NCBI RefSeq assembly: GCF_011390835.1
Contig: NZ_JAABRQ010000009.1
Span: 1-64,000 of the forward strand
Origin: Hydrogenophaga sp.
GTDB taxonomy: Bacteria; Pseudomonadota; Gammaproteobacteria; Burkholderiales; Burkholderiaceae_C
DNA length: 64,000 nt
Reading direction: 5' to 3'
Positions 53,801 through 61,500 of the stretch are shown here, one piece after another (within the stretch, counting starts at the first letter, position 1; each line of letters starts with the position of its first letter). The notes under the pieces were generated by a model. It was not told where the DNA came from. It saw nothing but the letters and a program-made list of their open reading frames with translations, and ran no database searches. Position numbers and translations under genes: made by a program.

Positions 53801-56402
53801 GCCGCCAGTGGCCCGGCACACAGGCGGCCAGAGCGCCCAGGAGCGGGCCGGCGCTGTAGGCGGCCAGGGTGAGCCCCAAGGCCACGGGCAGCGACACGCC
53901 CAGGCCGAGCATGGCCAGGCCGATCAGCAGCAGCGAGGCCGGCGCCACCAGCGAGCGGCGCAGGTTGTCCAGCAGCTTCCAGCGGTTGATGGCGCCCAGC
54001 GGCCAGTGGCGATGGCGCAGCAGGAACGGCAGCAACTGCCAGTCGCCGCGAGCCCAGCGGTGCAGGCGCGCGGCAGCGGCGTCGGCGTGGGTGGGATCGG
54101 GCTCGATCAGGGTCACGTCGGTCACCACGGCGCAGCGAACCAGCGCGCCTTCGAGCAGGTCGTGGCTGAGCACCTGGTCGCTCGGCAGGCGATCGCCCAA
54201 CACAGCGTGCAGGGTGGCCACGTGCAGCAGGCCTTTGCCGGTGAAGCTGCCCTCGCCAAACAGGTCCTGGTACACATCGGAGCTCATGGCGCTGTAGGGA
54301 TCGATGCCGCGCTGGCCGTCAAACAGCCATTGCCAGAGGCTGCGCGGGCCATCGCCGGCCAAGGGGGGCACGACGCGCGGCTGCAAGATGCCGTAGCCCC
54401 TCACAACGCGCTGATCGACGCTGTCCAGCTGGGGCCGGTTGTTCGGGTGTTCGGCCACGCCAACCAGCGCCCGCAGGCGCCCGGGCGGCAGCTGCGTGTC
54501 GCTGTCGAGCGTGAGGATGTAGCGCGTGTTCGGTGCCATGCGCGAGACTTCGCCGAGATCAAAAAACGGACCTGGCGTACCGGTGGCGAGCGCGGCGACC
54601 AGCTGCTCCAGCTTGCCACGCTTGCGCTCCCAGCCGAGCCAGCGCCGCTGCGTGGCGCTGGCGCTGCGGCCGCGGTGCAGCAGCAGGAAGCGCGGCGGCT
54701 GGCCAGGGGCTTCGGGGTAGCGGGCATTGAGCGCAGCCAGCTGCGCCTGTGCGTGAGACAGCAGGGAATCGTCGTCGGCATGGTGCTCGGTGTCTGCGTC
54801 GGTCCAATCGCTCAGCAAGGCGAACTGGGCGCAGGCCTCGGTGTTGGCCAGGTGGTGAAGTTGCAGCCGGTGCACCAATTGGCTGATCGAATCGCGGTGG
54901 CTCAGCATGGCCGGCACCACCACCATGACTCGGGCTTCGGGCGGTATGCCATCAGGCAGCAACAAGCGTGGCAGATGCGAGGGCTTGACCGATTCGCTGA
55001 TCAGGCGGTTGACCAGGGCCACCACCGCCTCGGAGGCGGGCAGCAACATCAGCAGACCCACCAGCACCGTGCCCAGCTGCGTGGGCCAGCTGGCTGCGAG
55101 CCAGCCCGGGCGGTACAACAACCAGGCCACCAGCAGCAGCGAGCCCAGCAGCATCGCACCGAGGTAGGCAGCGGTTCGCGAAAGGCCAGGCGCCGGCCTC
55201 CACAGACCAGCACGTCGGCGTTTCAGGCCCAGTGCCTGTTCCAGCGCCGCGCGCCCATCGCCCTGCAACCAGTGCGAGGCCAGCGCGCTGTGGCCGCTGC
55301 CCTCGCTCATCAGCTGCAGCAGCCGCTGCGCCACCAGGGCCTCCCCCTTGCCGCTCTGCGCAGACAGGCGCTCGATGCCGTGCAGCGTGGTGTTGCGGCT
55401 GGCGTCGTCTTCCGCTTGGAACACCGACGAGCCCAGCATCGCGCGGACAACCCGACTGGTGTGGGCCACAGCGTCGGCCCAGTCGGCAGCACCGATCAGG
55501 CGCAGCGCGGTGATCGCGTTGCCCACGCTCAGGTGGTCGGCCGCCTGGGCCGCGTGTTGCTGGGCCTGCAGGGTGGCCAGATCGGGCACTTCCTGCTGCA
55601 GCCAGTCGCGCGCCCGAGCCAGTGGCGTGTCGCCGGCGACCTGTGCATGTCCGGCCAGGCTCTGGGCCAGCTGCAACACAAACACCTCGCCCGCGCGACG
55701 CCGCACCATCAACTCGCGCATGGTCACCAAGTCGCCCAGGGGCAGCGTGTCAATGCGGCTGGCGCACAGGCTGGCGAGTTCGCGCGCGGCCTTGTGGCTG
55801 GCGATGCGATCGGCCAGGCGACGCAGGTTTTCCACCAGCACCACGCGCAAGGTGGTGGGCAGGGCCCAGAGCTCGCCCTGGGTCAGCTCGCGTGCGTCCT
55901 GGTAGGCATTCAGAAACTGCACCAGCAGCGTTTCGTCGAAGGCGCTGTCGGTGTGCGCCACAAAAGCCCAGGCCACGCCGTAGATGCGGGGCAGGCCGAC
56001 CAGCGGCGCGTCCTGCAGCACGGGCAGCGTTCGGTAGTAGCTCAGTGGCAAGCCTTCGCGGATCTCCCGCAGCTGGGCCTCGATCAGGTGGAAGTTGTCG
56101 AGCAGCCACTCGGCCGCGGGGCTGACCTCTTGCCAGTCGTGTGACGCCAGCGCGATGAACTCGTAGGCGGACCGCAAGGTGCGCACATTGTTCTGCAGGC
56201 GCGGGTAAAACGTAGCCCGGCCAAAGCGGGCCAGGTCCGCACGGTGGGAGGTACCCAGGCTACGACCGTGTTGTTCAAAACGTGTCCGGCCAAACAGCTC
56301 GGAGCGGATCGGCTCCAGCGCCGGGCCGTTCGAGGCGTCCAGCACGCGTTCGAGCCGATTCGGGACCCATGACCAGCGCCCCAGCCCGCGTGCATCCGCC
56401 AT
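47823..56402 (-). CDS. ndvB: Cyclic beta-1,2-glucan synthase-like giant glycosyltransferase (NdvB/Cgs)
   Basis: A 2859-residue protein, the length and architecture of NdvB/Cgs: an N-terminal cytoplasmic region, membrane helices (AAYLGAMLLGSLLLVAWLLY and others near 400-460, and again near 800-1030), a GT84-like transferase domain with ILTLDSDTQLPPGRLRALVG (the D-S-D motif), a central glucoamylase-like region, and C-terminal GH94-type domains with GGDWNDGMNRVGSEGRGE. It should make periplasmic cyclic or linear beta-glucan from UDP-glucose. A small TM gene precedes it by 3 bp, and a regulon promoter precedes that. Confidence 0.92.
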   Translation of the reverse strand: MADARGLGRWSWVPNRLERVLDASNGPALEPIRSELFGRTRFEQHGRSLGTSHRADLARFGRATFYPRLQNNVRTLRSAYEFIALASHDWQEVSPAAEWLLDNFHLIEAQLREIREGLPLSYYRTLPVLQDAPLVGLPRIYGVAWAFVAHTDSAFDETLLVQFLNAYQDARELTQGELWALPTTLRVVLVENLRRLADRIASHKAARELASLCASRIDTLPLGDLVTMRELMVRRRAGEVFVLQLAQSLAGHAQVAGDTPLARARDWLQQEVPDLATLQAQQHAAQAADHLSVGNAITALRLIGAADWADAVAHTSRVVRAMLGSSVFQAEDDASRNTTLHGIERLSAQSGKGEALVAQRLLQLMSEGSGHSALASHWLQGDGRAALEQALGLKRRRAGLWRPAPGLSRTAAYLGAMLLGSLLLVAWLLYRPGWLAASWPTQLGTVLVGLLMLLPASEAVVALVNRLISESVKPSHLPRLLLPDGIPPEARVMVVVPAMLSHRDSISQLVHRLQLHHLANTEACAQFALLSDWTDADTEHHADDDSLLSHAQAQLAALNARYPEAPGQPPRFLLLHRGRSASATQRRWLGWERKRGKLEQLVAALATGTPGPFFDLGEVSRMAPNTRYILTLDSDTQLPPGRLRALVGVAEHPNNRPQLDSVDQRVVRGYGILQPRVVPPLAGDGPRSLWQWLFDGQRGIDPYSAMSSDVYQDLFGEGSFTGKGLLHVATLHAVLGDRLPSDQVLSHDLLEGALVRCAVVTDVTLIEPDPTHADAAAARLHRWARGDWQLLPFLLRHRHWPLGAINRWKLLDNLRRSLVAPASLLLIGLAMLGLGVSLPVALGLTLAAYSAGPLLGALAACVPGHWRLLGARFFVAGSLDLLRAVGGGFWHLALLQQQALMSLDAVLRTLHRLAVSRLHLLEWTTAEAAQAGLATRLPATLGRHRIEPVGALLWLVGLWLLTPPAPGALTLTVLVLWALAPLLVWASNTPWPSRSKALRPADRVLLDGVARDTWRLFERCVNPQNHHLPPDNLQLFPYEIEAHRTSPTNIGLYLLSAACARRFGWIGTQDLLARLDATCTTLQQMERHRGHFLNWYDTETLQPLPPRYVSTVDSGNLSAHLLTVAQACRELAQDPHEASANLQAIARSRERLQPHLPLLQSVLHQPLHQTALGQLLDATPPESVDATACAAFLALLLQAQAELEGLQPARNPAIVSHPTTPKDELRWLLADHLATLRSGGLDVAARGAGSCERTQQRLQAAAEQLEAMAWEADFHFLYHPKRHLLHIGYRVDHQQLDTSFYDLLASESRTTSLLAIAKGELPVRHWAALGRPFFASGRRAVLRSWSGSMFEYLMPTLVVQPPRDSALFEAGRSALREQIAFVRGSAMPWGISESAYAGQDHTLAYQYAPQGVPRLAMRRTPAAEQVIAPYATALATQVDAALACNNLRALSALSARGRYGFIEALDFTQARQIHGEPFTLVNTFMAHHQGMSIVALANVLCGGVAQRWGMSHPRIEAVCSLLHERAPRELPALHRLQTQPLPALPRHASEHVRMLTPGAQALEPTHLLSNGRYSVTLRSHGAGWSRWGQTGITRWRDDAMRDASGAFIYLRLGGSGAAVSVTRHPAPDPDASYQCRFHTDRVCFDATWPELKVTTTVWVSPEDDIELRKVLLVNRSSEAIELELISALDITLASHAADEAHPAFSNLFVKTDWLPEQQALRCVRTPRLQTEGTLQAAHFVASAEGKVLGLRCQTDRAQWLGRLHTPAQPLAALKAVPLVPTALDTGLDPVAVLGVRVLIAPGAQASVTFATAASDDAATLLAVIDKYRQPSYVERSSLMSATLAGIAAQPHRPRVDYLPAMQALTTALVLTLPQAHATPSGSADAGALHSDRRTLWPLGISGDRPLLLVHAGMPKGLGLLCVLALVLREWSRAGVACDVVVLSRELHSYEMPLQRALALLREQHAIDQQAHPIQAATGLHLLRVDELSPEQITTLHSLARVQLQADGQALLHQVRAWCDRFDTAGTHLGNGGVPAHDPVPLRLSETEALPSHGDFLHERSAFAFEAGAGLATPMPWTNVLANPGFGTILSETGAGNTWALNSRLNQLTAWANDPVADPPSEWFLLQDRRTREVWSTAPSAWGAEATRYQVVHSQGLTTIRHQRGSLAVLVSWCVDADNAVKQVRIQLTNHGAGKAHLRLVGLVEWMMGEKRGDRATLLTQPQEGGPPGGDLLGLLCTQTEHAAGFGGGTAFFCEAQAAAGDAGSLDWTCDRSAFFDAGGQLALPQRLGQRSGFGLDPCAALSRPLTLRPGASLEQVFLIGYAGDANAARTLMHQASQVDAGERERAVQARWDSLLGATQVQTPDPLFDALVNRWLLYQTVSSRLWAKAGFYQAGGATGYRDQLQDTMALVWAQPAMLRAQIVLCASRQFEEGDVQHWWHSPGGAGVRTHFSDDLLWLPFATAHYLQATGDTALLDEAVSFLDSPPVPEGSEDRYDSPAISAQQASVYEHGARAIDRSLPVGAHGLPLMGGGDWNDGMNRVGSEGRGESVWLAWFLCRIVSDWLPLARARGELSRVRRWEVAFAGWLEALDTKAWDGAWFKRAFFDDGSPLGSASQPEARIDLIAQAWAVLSDQTSDERQRMAMDAVETQLVDAENGLIRLLDPPLQHASPSAGYIQAYPPGVRENGGQYAHAGVWALMAAAQVALHEHGNTFVRNTPYRYFTYLSPAHRAAHPQWRSAYGLEPYALAADVYSAPPYTGRGGWSWYTGSAGWLHRAALESILGLQLQAEELWFTPCLPAHWPKAEITLRRDGRSMHFVLVRGDPAAELASKPHAQLLQEGERLRWKDLSPDSCLVVPLKG

Positions 56403-56405
56403 GCG

Positions 56406-56648
56406 CTAGCGCATCAGCGAAACACCGCCCACCAACAGCATGGCCACCATTGCCGTGGTGACCACATGCCCGGTCAACAGGCCGTGCAGGCCGTCAGCCC
56501 CGGTCCGCAATGTGTGGAGCCGGCCACGCAGCGCGCCGCACTGGCTCAGGTGTTCGCCCAGCGCCGAGCGCTCCAGGGGCGAGACATCGGCCGGATGACC
56601 GAATGATGAGGTGTCCCAGCAGGGTGCCTGGGAAGAGATGTTGGACAT
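56406..56648 (-). CDS. Small membrane protein cotranscribed with the glucan synthase
   Basis: An 80-residue protein (MSNISSQAPCWDTSSFGHPA...) with one C-terminal transmembrane helix (VVTTAMVAMLLVGGVSL) and a polar N-terminal domain. No domain is recognised. ATG 56648 is preferred to 56666 because AAGGTG precedes it. It ends 3 bp before the ndvB start, so it is probably coupled to it. It may be an accessory or regulator of glucan synthesis. Confidence 0.7.
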   Translation of the reverse strand: MSNISSQAPCWDTSSFGHPADVSPLERSALGEHLSQCGALRGRLHTLRTGADGLHGLLTGHVVTTAMVAMLLVGGVSLMR

Positions 56649-56699
56649 GATGCGCACCTTGTGCATGGGTAGATAACAGAGGTCAGAAACCTATGTGTC

Positions 56700-56743
56700 T
56701 TTGTAAGGCAACGGGCGTTTCAGGTCTGTGCGCTGTCGAACAT
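56700..56743 (-). promoter_or_regulatory. Regulon promoter of small TM gene and ndvB
   Basis: Minus-strand 20-mer ATGTTCGACAGCGCACAGAC (56724-56743) with perfect half-sites and GAC, and -10 TACAAA at 56700-56705. The predicted start is 45 nt from ATG 56648. The rest of the gap, 56744-57042, shows no gene. Confidence 0.75.
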
Positions 56744-57042
56744 TGGGCTCGGGCGGCGCGGTTGTGGTGCCAGCGCGGGGTACTCAAGACAGGGAGTCGG
56801 CCAGGCCAACCGTCAGTCGGGACGTCGTGAGGCGATTTCCTGACCGAATCGCTCCCTTTGCTCTCGATTCAAAACAAAGCCAGTCCGGCACTCTCCCCCG
56901 TGCGGGCTGCGAGCGCCAACTGCGTGTTTGCGGCCAGGCCTATGTGAGCCCCGCGCACGCTCGGCAACGCCTGCTTTGGAATCCGTACACTGGTGCGACC
57001 GGTCACAGGCTGCGCCGTCCATCGGGAACCCCGCGTCCACTG

Positions 57043-57660
57043 TCAGCGCAACGGTGCGCTGGCGCCTGGCAAGTGATTGGGTTGGCAACATGGCACCTCA
57101 TTCCACAAGCCGATGGTGCGCCGTTCCGGGTGATGCGGGTCGATGCCCAGCAGGCTCACCGACGCTGTGTGCAGCGGGAAGTGCTGGCCTTCGACCAAGG
57201 CCAAGCCAATCCAGCGCACGGCCAGCGCTGCGCCGAACTGGCCGTGAGAAAACAGCACCACGGCTTCTTGCATCGCGCAGAGGCGCTGGATGAGTCGGTC
57301 GGCTCGCGCGCTGACGTCGTCAGGCGACTCGCCACCCGGGCAGCCGTCGCGCCAGATGTTCCACTCCGGTCTCTCGCGGCGAATGTCCACCGAGCGCCGG
57401 CCTTCGAAATCGCCGTAATCCCACTCGGCCAGATCGGGCTCAATCTCGCTCGATGCACCCAGACCGGCGAGTTCGCAGGTCTGGCGTGCGCGCTGGCGCG
57501 GGCTGACCAGCACTCGCGCGCACGCCCAGCTTCGCAGCCGGGGTGCCAAGGCGCGTGATTCACCTTCGCCATGCGCTGTGAGCCCGATATCGGTCACACC
57601 GGTGTGCTGGCCGGTCAGCGACCAGACGGTTTCGCCGTGGCGAACCAGGCAGGCCGTCAT
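57043..57660 (-). CDS. Histidine phosphatase family protein
   Basis: A 205-residue phosphoglycerate-mutase-like phosphatase: LVRHGETVW (the catalytic RHG), a second basic segment RQRARQTCELA, a Glu/Asp-rich centre EPDLAEWDYGDFEGR, and FSHGQFGAALA with the second His. The substrate is unknown; a sugar phosphate fits the operon. It overlaps the aldolase gene by 4 nt (ATGA). Confidence 0.9.
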   Translation of the reverse strand: MTACLVRHGETVWSLTGQHTGVTDIGLTAHGEGESRALAPRLRSWACARVLVSPRQRARQTCELAGLGASSEIEPDLAEWDYGDFEGRRSVDIRRERPEWNIWRDGCPGGESPDDVSARADRLIQRLCAMQEAVVLFSHGQFGAALAVRWIGLALVEGQHFPLHTASVSLLGIDPHHPERRTIGLWNEVPCCQPNHLPGASAPLR

Positions 57661-58706
57661 GCCGCTCTTGCTTCTTCGTCCATCGCATCGCTGTACGCGC
57701 CCTGCACCGCAGCGGCATTGCAGCGTGCGCGGTGCAGCAAGGCGTTCTGGGCGATGACGCGGTTACCGTCCTTTCCCGCCCAGAGACCCAAGGCCGGCTG
57801 CTGCAGTGCCCGCCCGAACGAAAAGCTGAGCGGCCAGGGCAATTCAAACGCAGGGGAACCGGAGGTCTGGTTGGGCTGGTGCATGGCATTGAGCCGCGCT
57901 GTGGCCAGAGTGGCCGGCTGGCCACCGGAGAGAAAGGCCACCCCCACCACGGCGGCCGGCACGGTGCGCCGCAGGCAGCTCAGCGTGGCCTCGGCAACTT
58001 CAGCCAGCGACGCGGGTTCGCCACAAGACAGGCCCGGCAGCACCATGTTGGGCTTCAGGATCATGGCCTCCAGCGCCACGCCCTGTTCGTGAAGCTGTTC
58101 GAACACCTGGTGGAGCACTTCGGTGGTCACCTCAGCGCAGCGCGTCAGCGTGTGCCCGCCGTCCATCAGCACCTCGGGCTCGACGACGGGCACGATTTGC
58201 GCCTCCTGGCACAGGGATGCATAGCGGGCCAGGGCGTGTGCGTTGACCTGGATGCAGGCCTGGGTGGGCAGGCCGTCTGCAATGACCAGCACCGCACGCC
58301 ACTTGGCGAAGCACACGCCAAGCGTTGCAAAGCGAGCCAGGCGTTCTCGCAAGCCGTCCAGGCCCTCGGTGACGCGCTCGCCAGGGTGGTCTGCCAGGGC
58401 GGTCGTACCAGCGTCCACCTTGATCCCGACCAGGATGCCTGCGGCGCGCAGCACATCCGCCAGCAGCACGCCATCGCGGGTGTTCTGGCGCAAGGTTTCG
58501 TCTAACAGGATCGCACCACTGATGAATGGCGACAGGCCGGGTGCTGTCACGAGCAACTCGCGGTAACGGCGACGGAACTCCTCGGTCTGCGCGATGCCGC
58601 ACTCGGCCAGGCGCCGGTTGCAAGTGCCCACGCTTTCGTCCATGGCCAGCAAGCCCTTGCTAGGCTCCATCAGCGCCTGCGCAGTGACGGTCAGGGCATT
58701 GATCAT
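57657..58706 (-). CDS. Class I fructose-bisphosphate aldolase
   Basis: A 349-residue Schiff-base aldolase: start LTVTAQALMEPSKGLLAMDESVG, GIKVDAGT (catalytic region Lys), VPVVEPEVL, and the Schiff-base Lys in MILKPNMVLPG. It cleaves fructose-1,6-bisphosphate without metal. In an operon with phosphoketolase it would supply or consume fructose phosphates for the shunt. It overlaps the 68-residue gene by 4 nt (ATGA). Confidence 0.93.
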   Translation of the reverse strand: MINALTVTAQALMEPSKGLLAMDESVGTCNRRLAECGIAQTEEFRRRYRELLVTAPGLSPFISGAILLDETLRQNTRDGVLLADVLRAAGILVGIKVDAGTTALADHPGERVTEGLDGLRERLARFATLGVCFAKWRAVLVIADGLPTQACIQVNAHALARYASLCQEAQIVPVVEPEVLMDGGHTLTRCAEVTTEVLHQVFEQLHEQGVALEAMILKPNMVLPGLSCGEPASLAEVAEATLSCLRRTVPAAVVGVAFLSGGQPATLATARLNAMHQPNQTSGSPAFELPWPLSFSFGRALQQPALGLWAGKDGNRVIAQNALLHRARCNAAAVQGAYSDAMDEEARAA

Positions 58707-58909
58707 GTGGGCGGGTCGTTCGGCAAGGCTTTTTCAACCTGGTCCAGCGCCCGCCTGATGGCCGCGATGATGAGCCGGTGTGCCAGCGGCTCATCGATGT
58801 CGGGCACGTCCCACTCGGCAATGGTGAGGTACTTGTCAACCAGTTCGGTGACGTCGATTTCCAGTTGGGCGCGGTGCGCCTCGAGTTCCCGTCTTTCAAT
58901 GCTGGGCAT
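58703..58909 (-). CDS. Small hypothetical protein in the phosphoketolase operon
   Basis: A 68-residue helical, acidic protein (MPSIERRELEAHRAQLEIDV...). I do not recognise it. The ATGA overlap with the aldolase gene and the 12-bp gap from phosphoketolase make it a real operon member. It may be an accessory or chaperone to phosphoketolase or aldolase. Confidence 0.7.
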   Translation of the reverse strand: MPSIERRELEAHRAQLEIDVTELVDKYLTIAEWDVPDIDEPLAHRLIIAAIRRALDQVEKALPNDPPT

Positions 58910-58921
58910 GGTGGCTTGCTT

Positions 58922-61300
58922 TCATGTCGTGGCGTTCCAGCGCCAGTTGCGGATTTCGGGCATGTCCTGCCCGTGCGCCCGGATGTGGTGCGCGTGTTCA
59001 ACGAGCTTGGCGGCCAGCCTGCCCTGCAGCGCGGTGCCTGCCGAGCCGGTTTGCGGCAGCCGGTCGATGGTGTCCATCACCAGGTGGAAGCGGTCCAGGT
59101 CGTTCAGGACTGTCATGTCGAACGGCGTGGTTATCGTGCCCTCTTCCTTGTAGCCGCGCACATGGAAATTGGCGTGGTTGGTTCGCCGGTAGGTCAGCCG
59201 GTGGATCAGCCAGGGGTAGGCGTGGAACGCAAAAATCACCGGCTTATCGCGGGTGAACAGCGCATCGAAGGCCGCGTCACTGAGCCCGTGCGGATGCTCG
59301 ATTTCGGGCTGCAGCCTCATCAGGTCGACGACATTGACCACGCGCACGCGAAGCTCGGGCAGTTCTGCGCGCAAGATCTGCACCGCAGCCAGCGTCTCGA
59401 GCGTGGGCACGTCGCCGCAGCAGGCCATGACCACGTCGGGATCGTCCTCCACCGCGCCTGCGGCCAGCTCGTTGCCCGCCCAGTCCCAGATGCCGATGCC
59501 CGCAGCGCAATGCGCCACCGCTGCGTCCATGGTCAACCACTGCGGCGCCGGGTGCTTGCCGGCGACCACCACATTCACGTAGTGGCGGCTGCGCAGGCAG
59601 TGGTCCATCACCGACAGCAGGCAGTTGGCATCAGGTGGCAGGTAGACGCGCACCACCTCGGCCTTCTTGTTGACCACATGGTCGATGAAGCCCGGGTCCT
59701 GATGGGTGAAGCCATTGTGGTCCTGGCGCCAGACGTGCGAGGCCAGCAGGTAGTTGAGCGAGGCGATCTTGGGTCGCCAGGGCAGCCCGGCGCTCACCTT
59801 GAGCCACTTGGCGTGCTGGTTGAACATCGAGTCGATGATGTGGATGAAGGCTTCGTAGCAGTTGAACAGGCCATGCCGCCCGGTCAGCAGATAGCCCTCC
59901 AGCCAGCCTTCGCACTGGTGCTCGCTCAGCATTTCCATCACCCGCCCTTGCGGCGCGAGCCACTGGTCGCTCGGCGCGGTGGCGGCATCCCATTGGCGGT
60001 TGGTCGCTTCGAACATCGCGGCCAGCCCGTTGGACACGGTTTCGTCGGGTCCGAAGACGCGGAAGTTGCGCTCAGCTTCGTTCTGGCTGGCGACATCGCG
60101 CAAGAAGGGCCCTAGCACGCGGGTGTCGCCCATGCCAGGGGTGCCGGGTGTGGGCACGTCTGCCGCGTACGCGCGGTAATCGGGCAGGTGCAGGTCGCGC
60201 AGCAGCAGGCCGCCGTTGGCATGGGGATTGGCCCCCATGCGCCGGTGGCCGCTGGGTGCCAGCGCTGCGAGCTCTGACTTCAGTCGGCCATGCTCGTCGA
60301 AAAGTTCTTGTGGCCGGTAGCTGCGCAGCCAGTCGTCCAGCAACTTGAGGTGATCAGGGTGTTCGGCCGGGTGCAGCGGCACCTGATGCGAACGGAAATT
60401 GCCTTCGCAAGGCTCACCGTCCACCTGCTTCGGCCCGGTCCAGCCCTTGGGTGAGTTCAGCACGATCATGGGCCAGCGCGGGCGCTCGGTGTGCCCCTGC
60501 TCGCGCGCATGCCGCTGGATGCGCTGGATCTCCCGCACCGCCTGGTCCAGCGCCTCGGCCATGCGCTCGTGCATGGGCCCGGGCTCGTGCCCCTCCACAA
60601 AAATCGGCGTCCAGCCGCAGCCGCGAAAAAACTGCTCGAGCTCCTCGTGCGTGATGCGCGCCAGCACCGTGGGGTTGGCGATCTTGTAGCCGTTCAGGTG
60701 CAGGATCGGCAGCACGGCGCCGTCGGTCGCCGGGTCGAGAAACTTGTTGGAATGCCAGGCGGTGGCCAGCGGCCCGGTCTCGGCCTCGCCATCACCGACC
60801 ACGCAGGCGACGATCAGGTCGGGGTTGTCGAAGACGGCGCCGAATGAATGGCTCAGCGAGTACCCAAGTTCGCCGCCCTCATGGATCGAACCCGGGCACT
60901 CGGGCGAGACATGGCTCGGTATGCCACCGGGAAACGAGAACTGCCGGAACAGTTTTTTCAGCCCGGCTTCGTCGCGGCTGATCTCAGGGTAGACCTCGCT
61001 GTAGCTGCCTTCGAGGTAGGTGTTGGCGACCACCGCCGGGCCGCCATGGCCGGGGCCACTGACAAAGATCATGTCCAGGTCGTGGGCCAGGATGGCGCGG
61101 TTCAGGTGCGCATAGATGAAATTCTGGCCAGGGGTGGTGCCCCAGTGTCCGAGCAACATGGGCTTCACGTCGCTCAAGGTCAGCGGCCGCTTCAGCAGCG
61201 GGTTGTCCCACAGGAATATCTGACCGACCGACAGGTAGTTGGCGGCTCGCCAATAGGCGTCCAGGCGTTGGAGCGAGGCGTGGCTTTGTTCGTCTGGCAT
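58922..61300 (-). CDS. xfp: Phosphoketolase (Xfp)
   Basis: A 792-residue thiamine-diphosphate enzyme converting xylulose-5-P (and fructose-6-P) plus phosphate to acetyl-P plus glyceraldehyde-3-P (or erythrose-4-P). Visible: the start [40 protein letters not shown], and the ThDP motif [20 protein letters not shown]. Length is normal. It heads the operon xfp, 68-residue gene, aldolase, histidine phosphatase. The predicted transcript start falls on the ATG itself (a possible leaderless mRNA). No downstream acetate kinase is seen. Confidence 0.95.
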   Translation of the reverse strand: MPDEQSHASLQRLDAYWRAANYLSVGQIFLWDNPLLKRPLTLSDVKPMLLGHWGTTPGQNFIYAHLNRAILAHDLDMIFVSGPGHGGPAVVANTYLEGSYSEVYPEISRDEAGLKKLFRQFSFPGGIPSHVSPECPGSIHEGGELGYSLSHSFGAVFDNPDLIVACVVGDGEAETGPLATAWHSNKFLDPATDGAVLPILHLNGYKIANPTVLARITHEELEQFFRGCGWTPIFVEGHEPGPMHERMAEALDQAVREIQRIQRHAREQGHTERPRWPMIVLNSPKGWTGPKQVDGEPCEGNFRSHQVPLHPAEHPDHLKLLDDWLRSYRPQELFDEHGRLKSELAALAPSGHRRMGANPHANGGLLLRDLHLPDYRAYAADVPTPGTPGMGDTRVLGPFLRDVASQNEAERNFRVFGPDETVSNGLAAMFEATNRQWDAATAPSDQWLAPQGRVMEMLSEHQCEGWLEGYLLTGRHGLFNCYEAFIHIIDSMFNQHAKWLKVSAGLPWRPKIASLNYLLASHVWRQDHNGFTHQDPGFIDHVVNKKAEVVRVYLPPDANCLLSVMDHCLRSRHYVNVVVAGKHPAPQWLTMDAAVAHCAAGIGIWDWAGNELAAGAVEDDPDVVMACCGDVPTLETLAAVQILRAELPELRVRVVNVVDLMRLQPEIEHPHGLSDAAFDALFTRDKPVIFAFHAYPWLIHRLTYRRTNHANFHVRGYKEEGTITTPFDMTVLNDLDRFHLVMDTIDRLPQTGSAGTALQGRLAAKLVEHAHHIRAHGQDMPEIRNWRWNATT

Positions 61301-61306
61301 CCCTCC

Positions 61307-61350
61307 ATACTGGGGTCGACAGGTCCGCTGGTCTGTGCGCTGGGGAACAC
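61307..61350 (-). promoter_or_regulatory. Regulon promoter of phosphoketolase operon
   Basis: Minus-strand 20-mer GTGTTCCCCAGCGCACAGAC (61331-61350) with GAC; first half-site TGTTCC. -10-like CAGTAT at 61307-61312. The standard offset gives a start at 61300, the A of the xfp ATG; GGAGG lies directly before the ATG. Confidence 0.6.
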
Positions 61351-61370
61351 AGCCCCTGATGCGTGCTTAA

Positions 61371-61414
61371 GGGTGCGGCAGCGAACAGACGCCGGTCTTT
61401 TGAGGATGCATGCT
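61371..61414 (+). promoter_or_regulatory. Regulon promoter of gnd-tal-tkt
   Basis: 20-mer GGGTGCGGCAGCGAACAGAC (61371-61390) with GAC; first half-site GGTGCG. -10-like CATGCT at 61409-61414, the same as at the 8834 site. The predicted start near 61421 leaves an 80-nt leader to gnd. Confidence 0.65.
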
Positions 61415-61500
61415 TGAAATGGCGTTCTTCGTGAACCCGTCCATTGAATTCGCCTTTGTCTTTGTGTCTGGGACGAGACCACAGGAAAGGAGCATCAAGT

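Noticed and set aside
52995-56144. A 1049-codon open frame opposite the glucan synthase N-terminal half
   Set aside because: Same reason: compositionally biased, no motifs, antisense to a well-supported gene.
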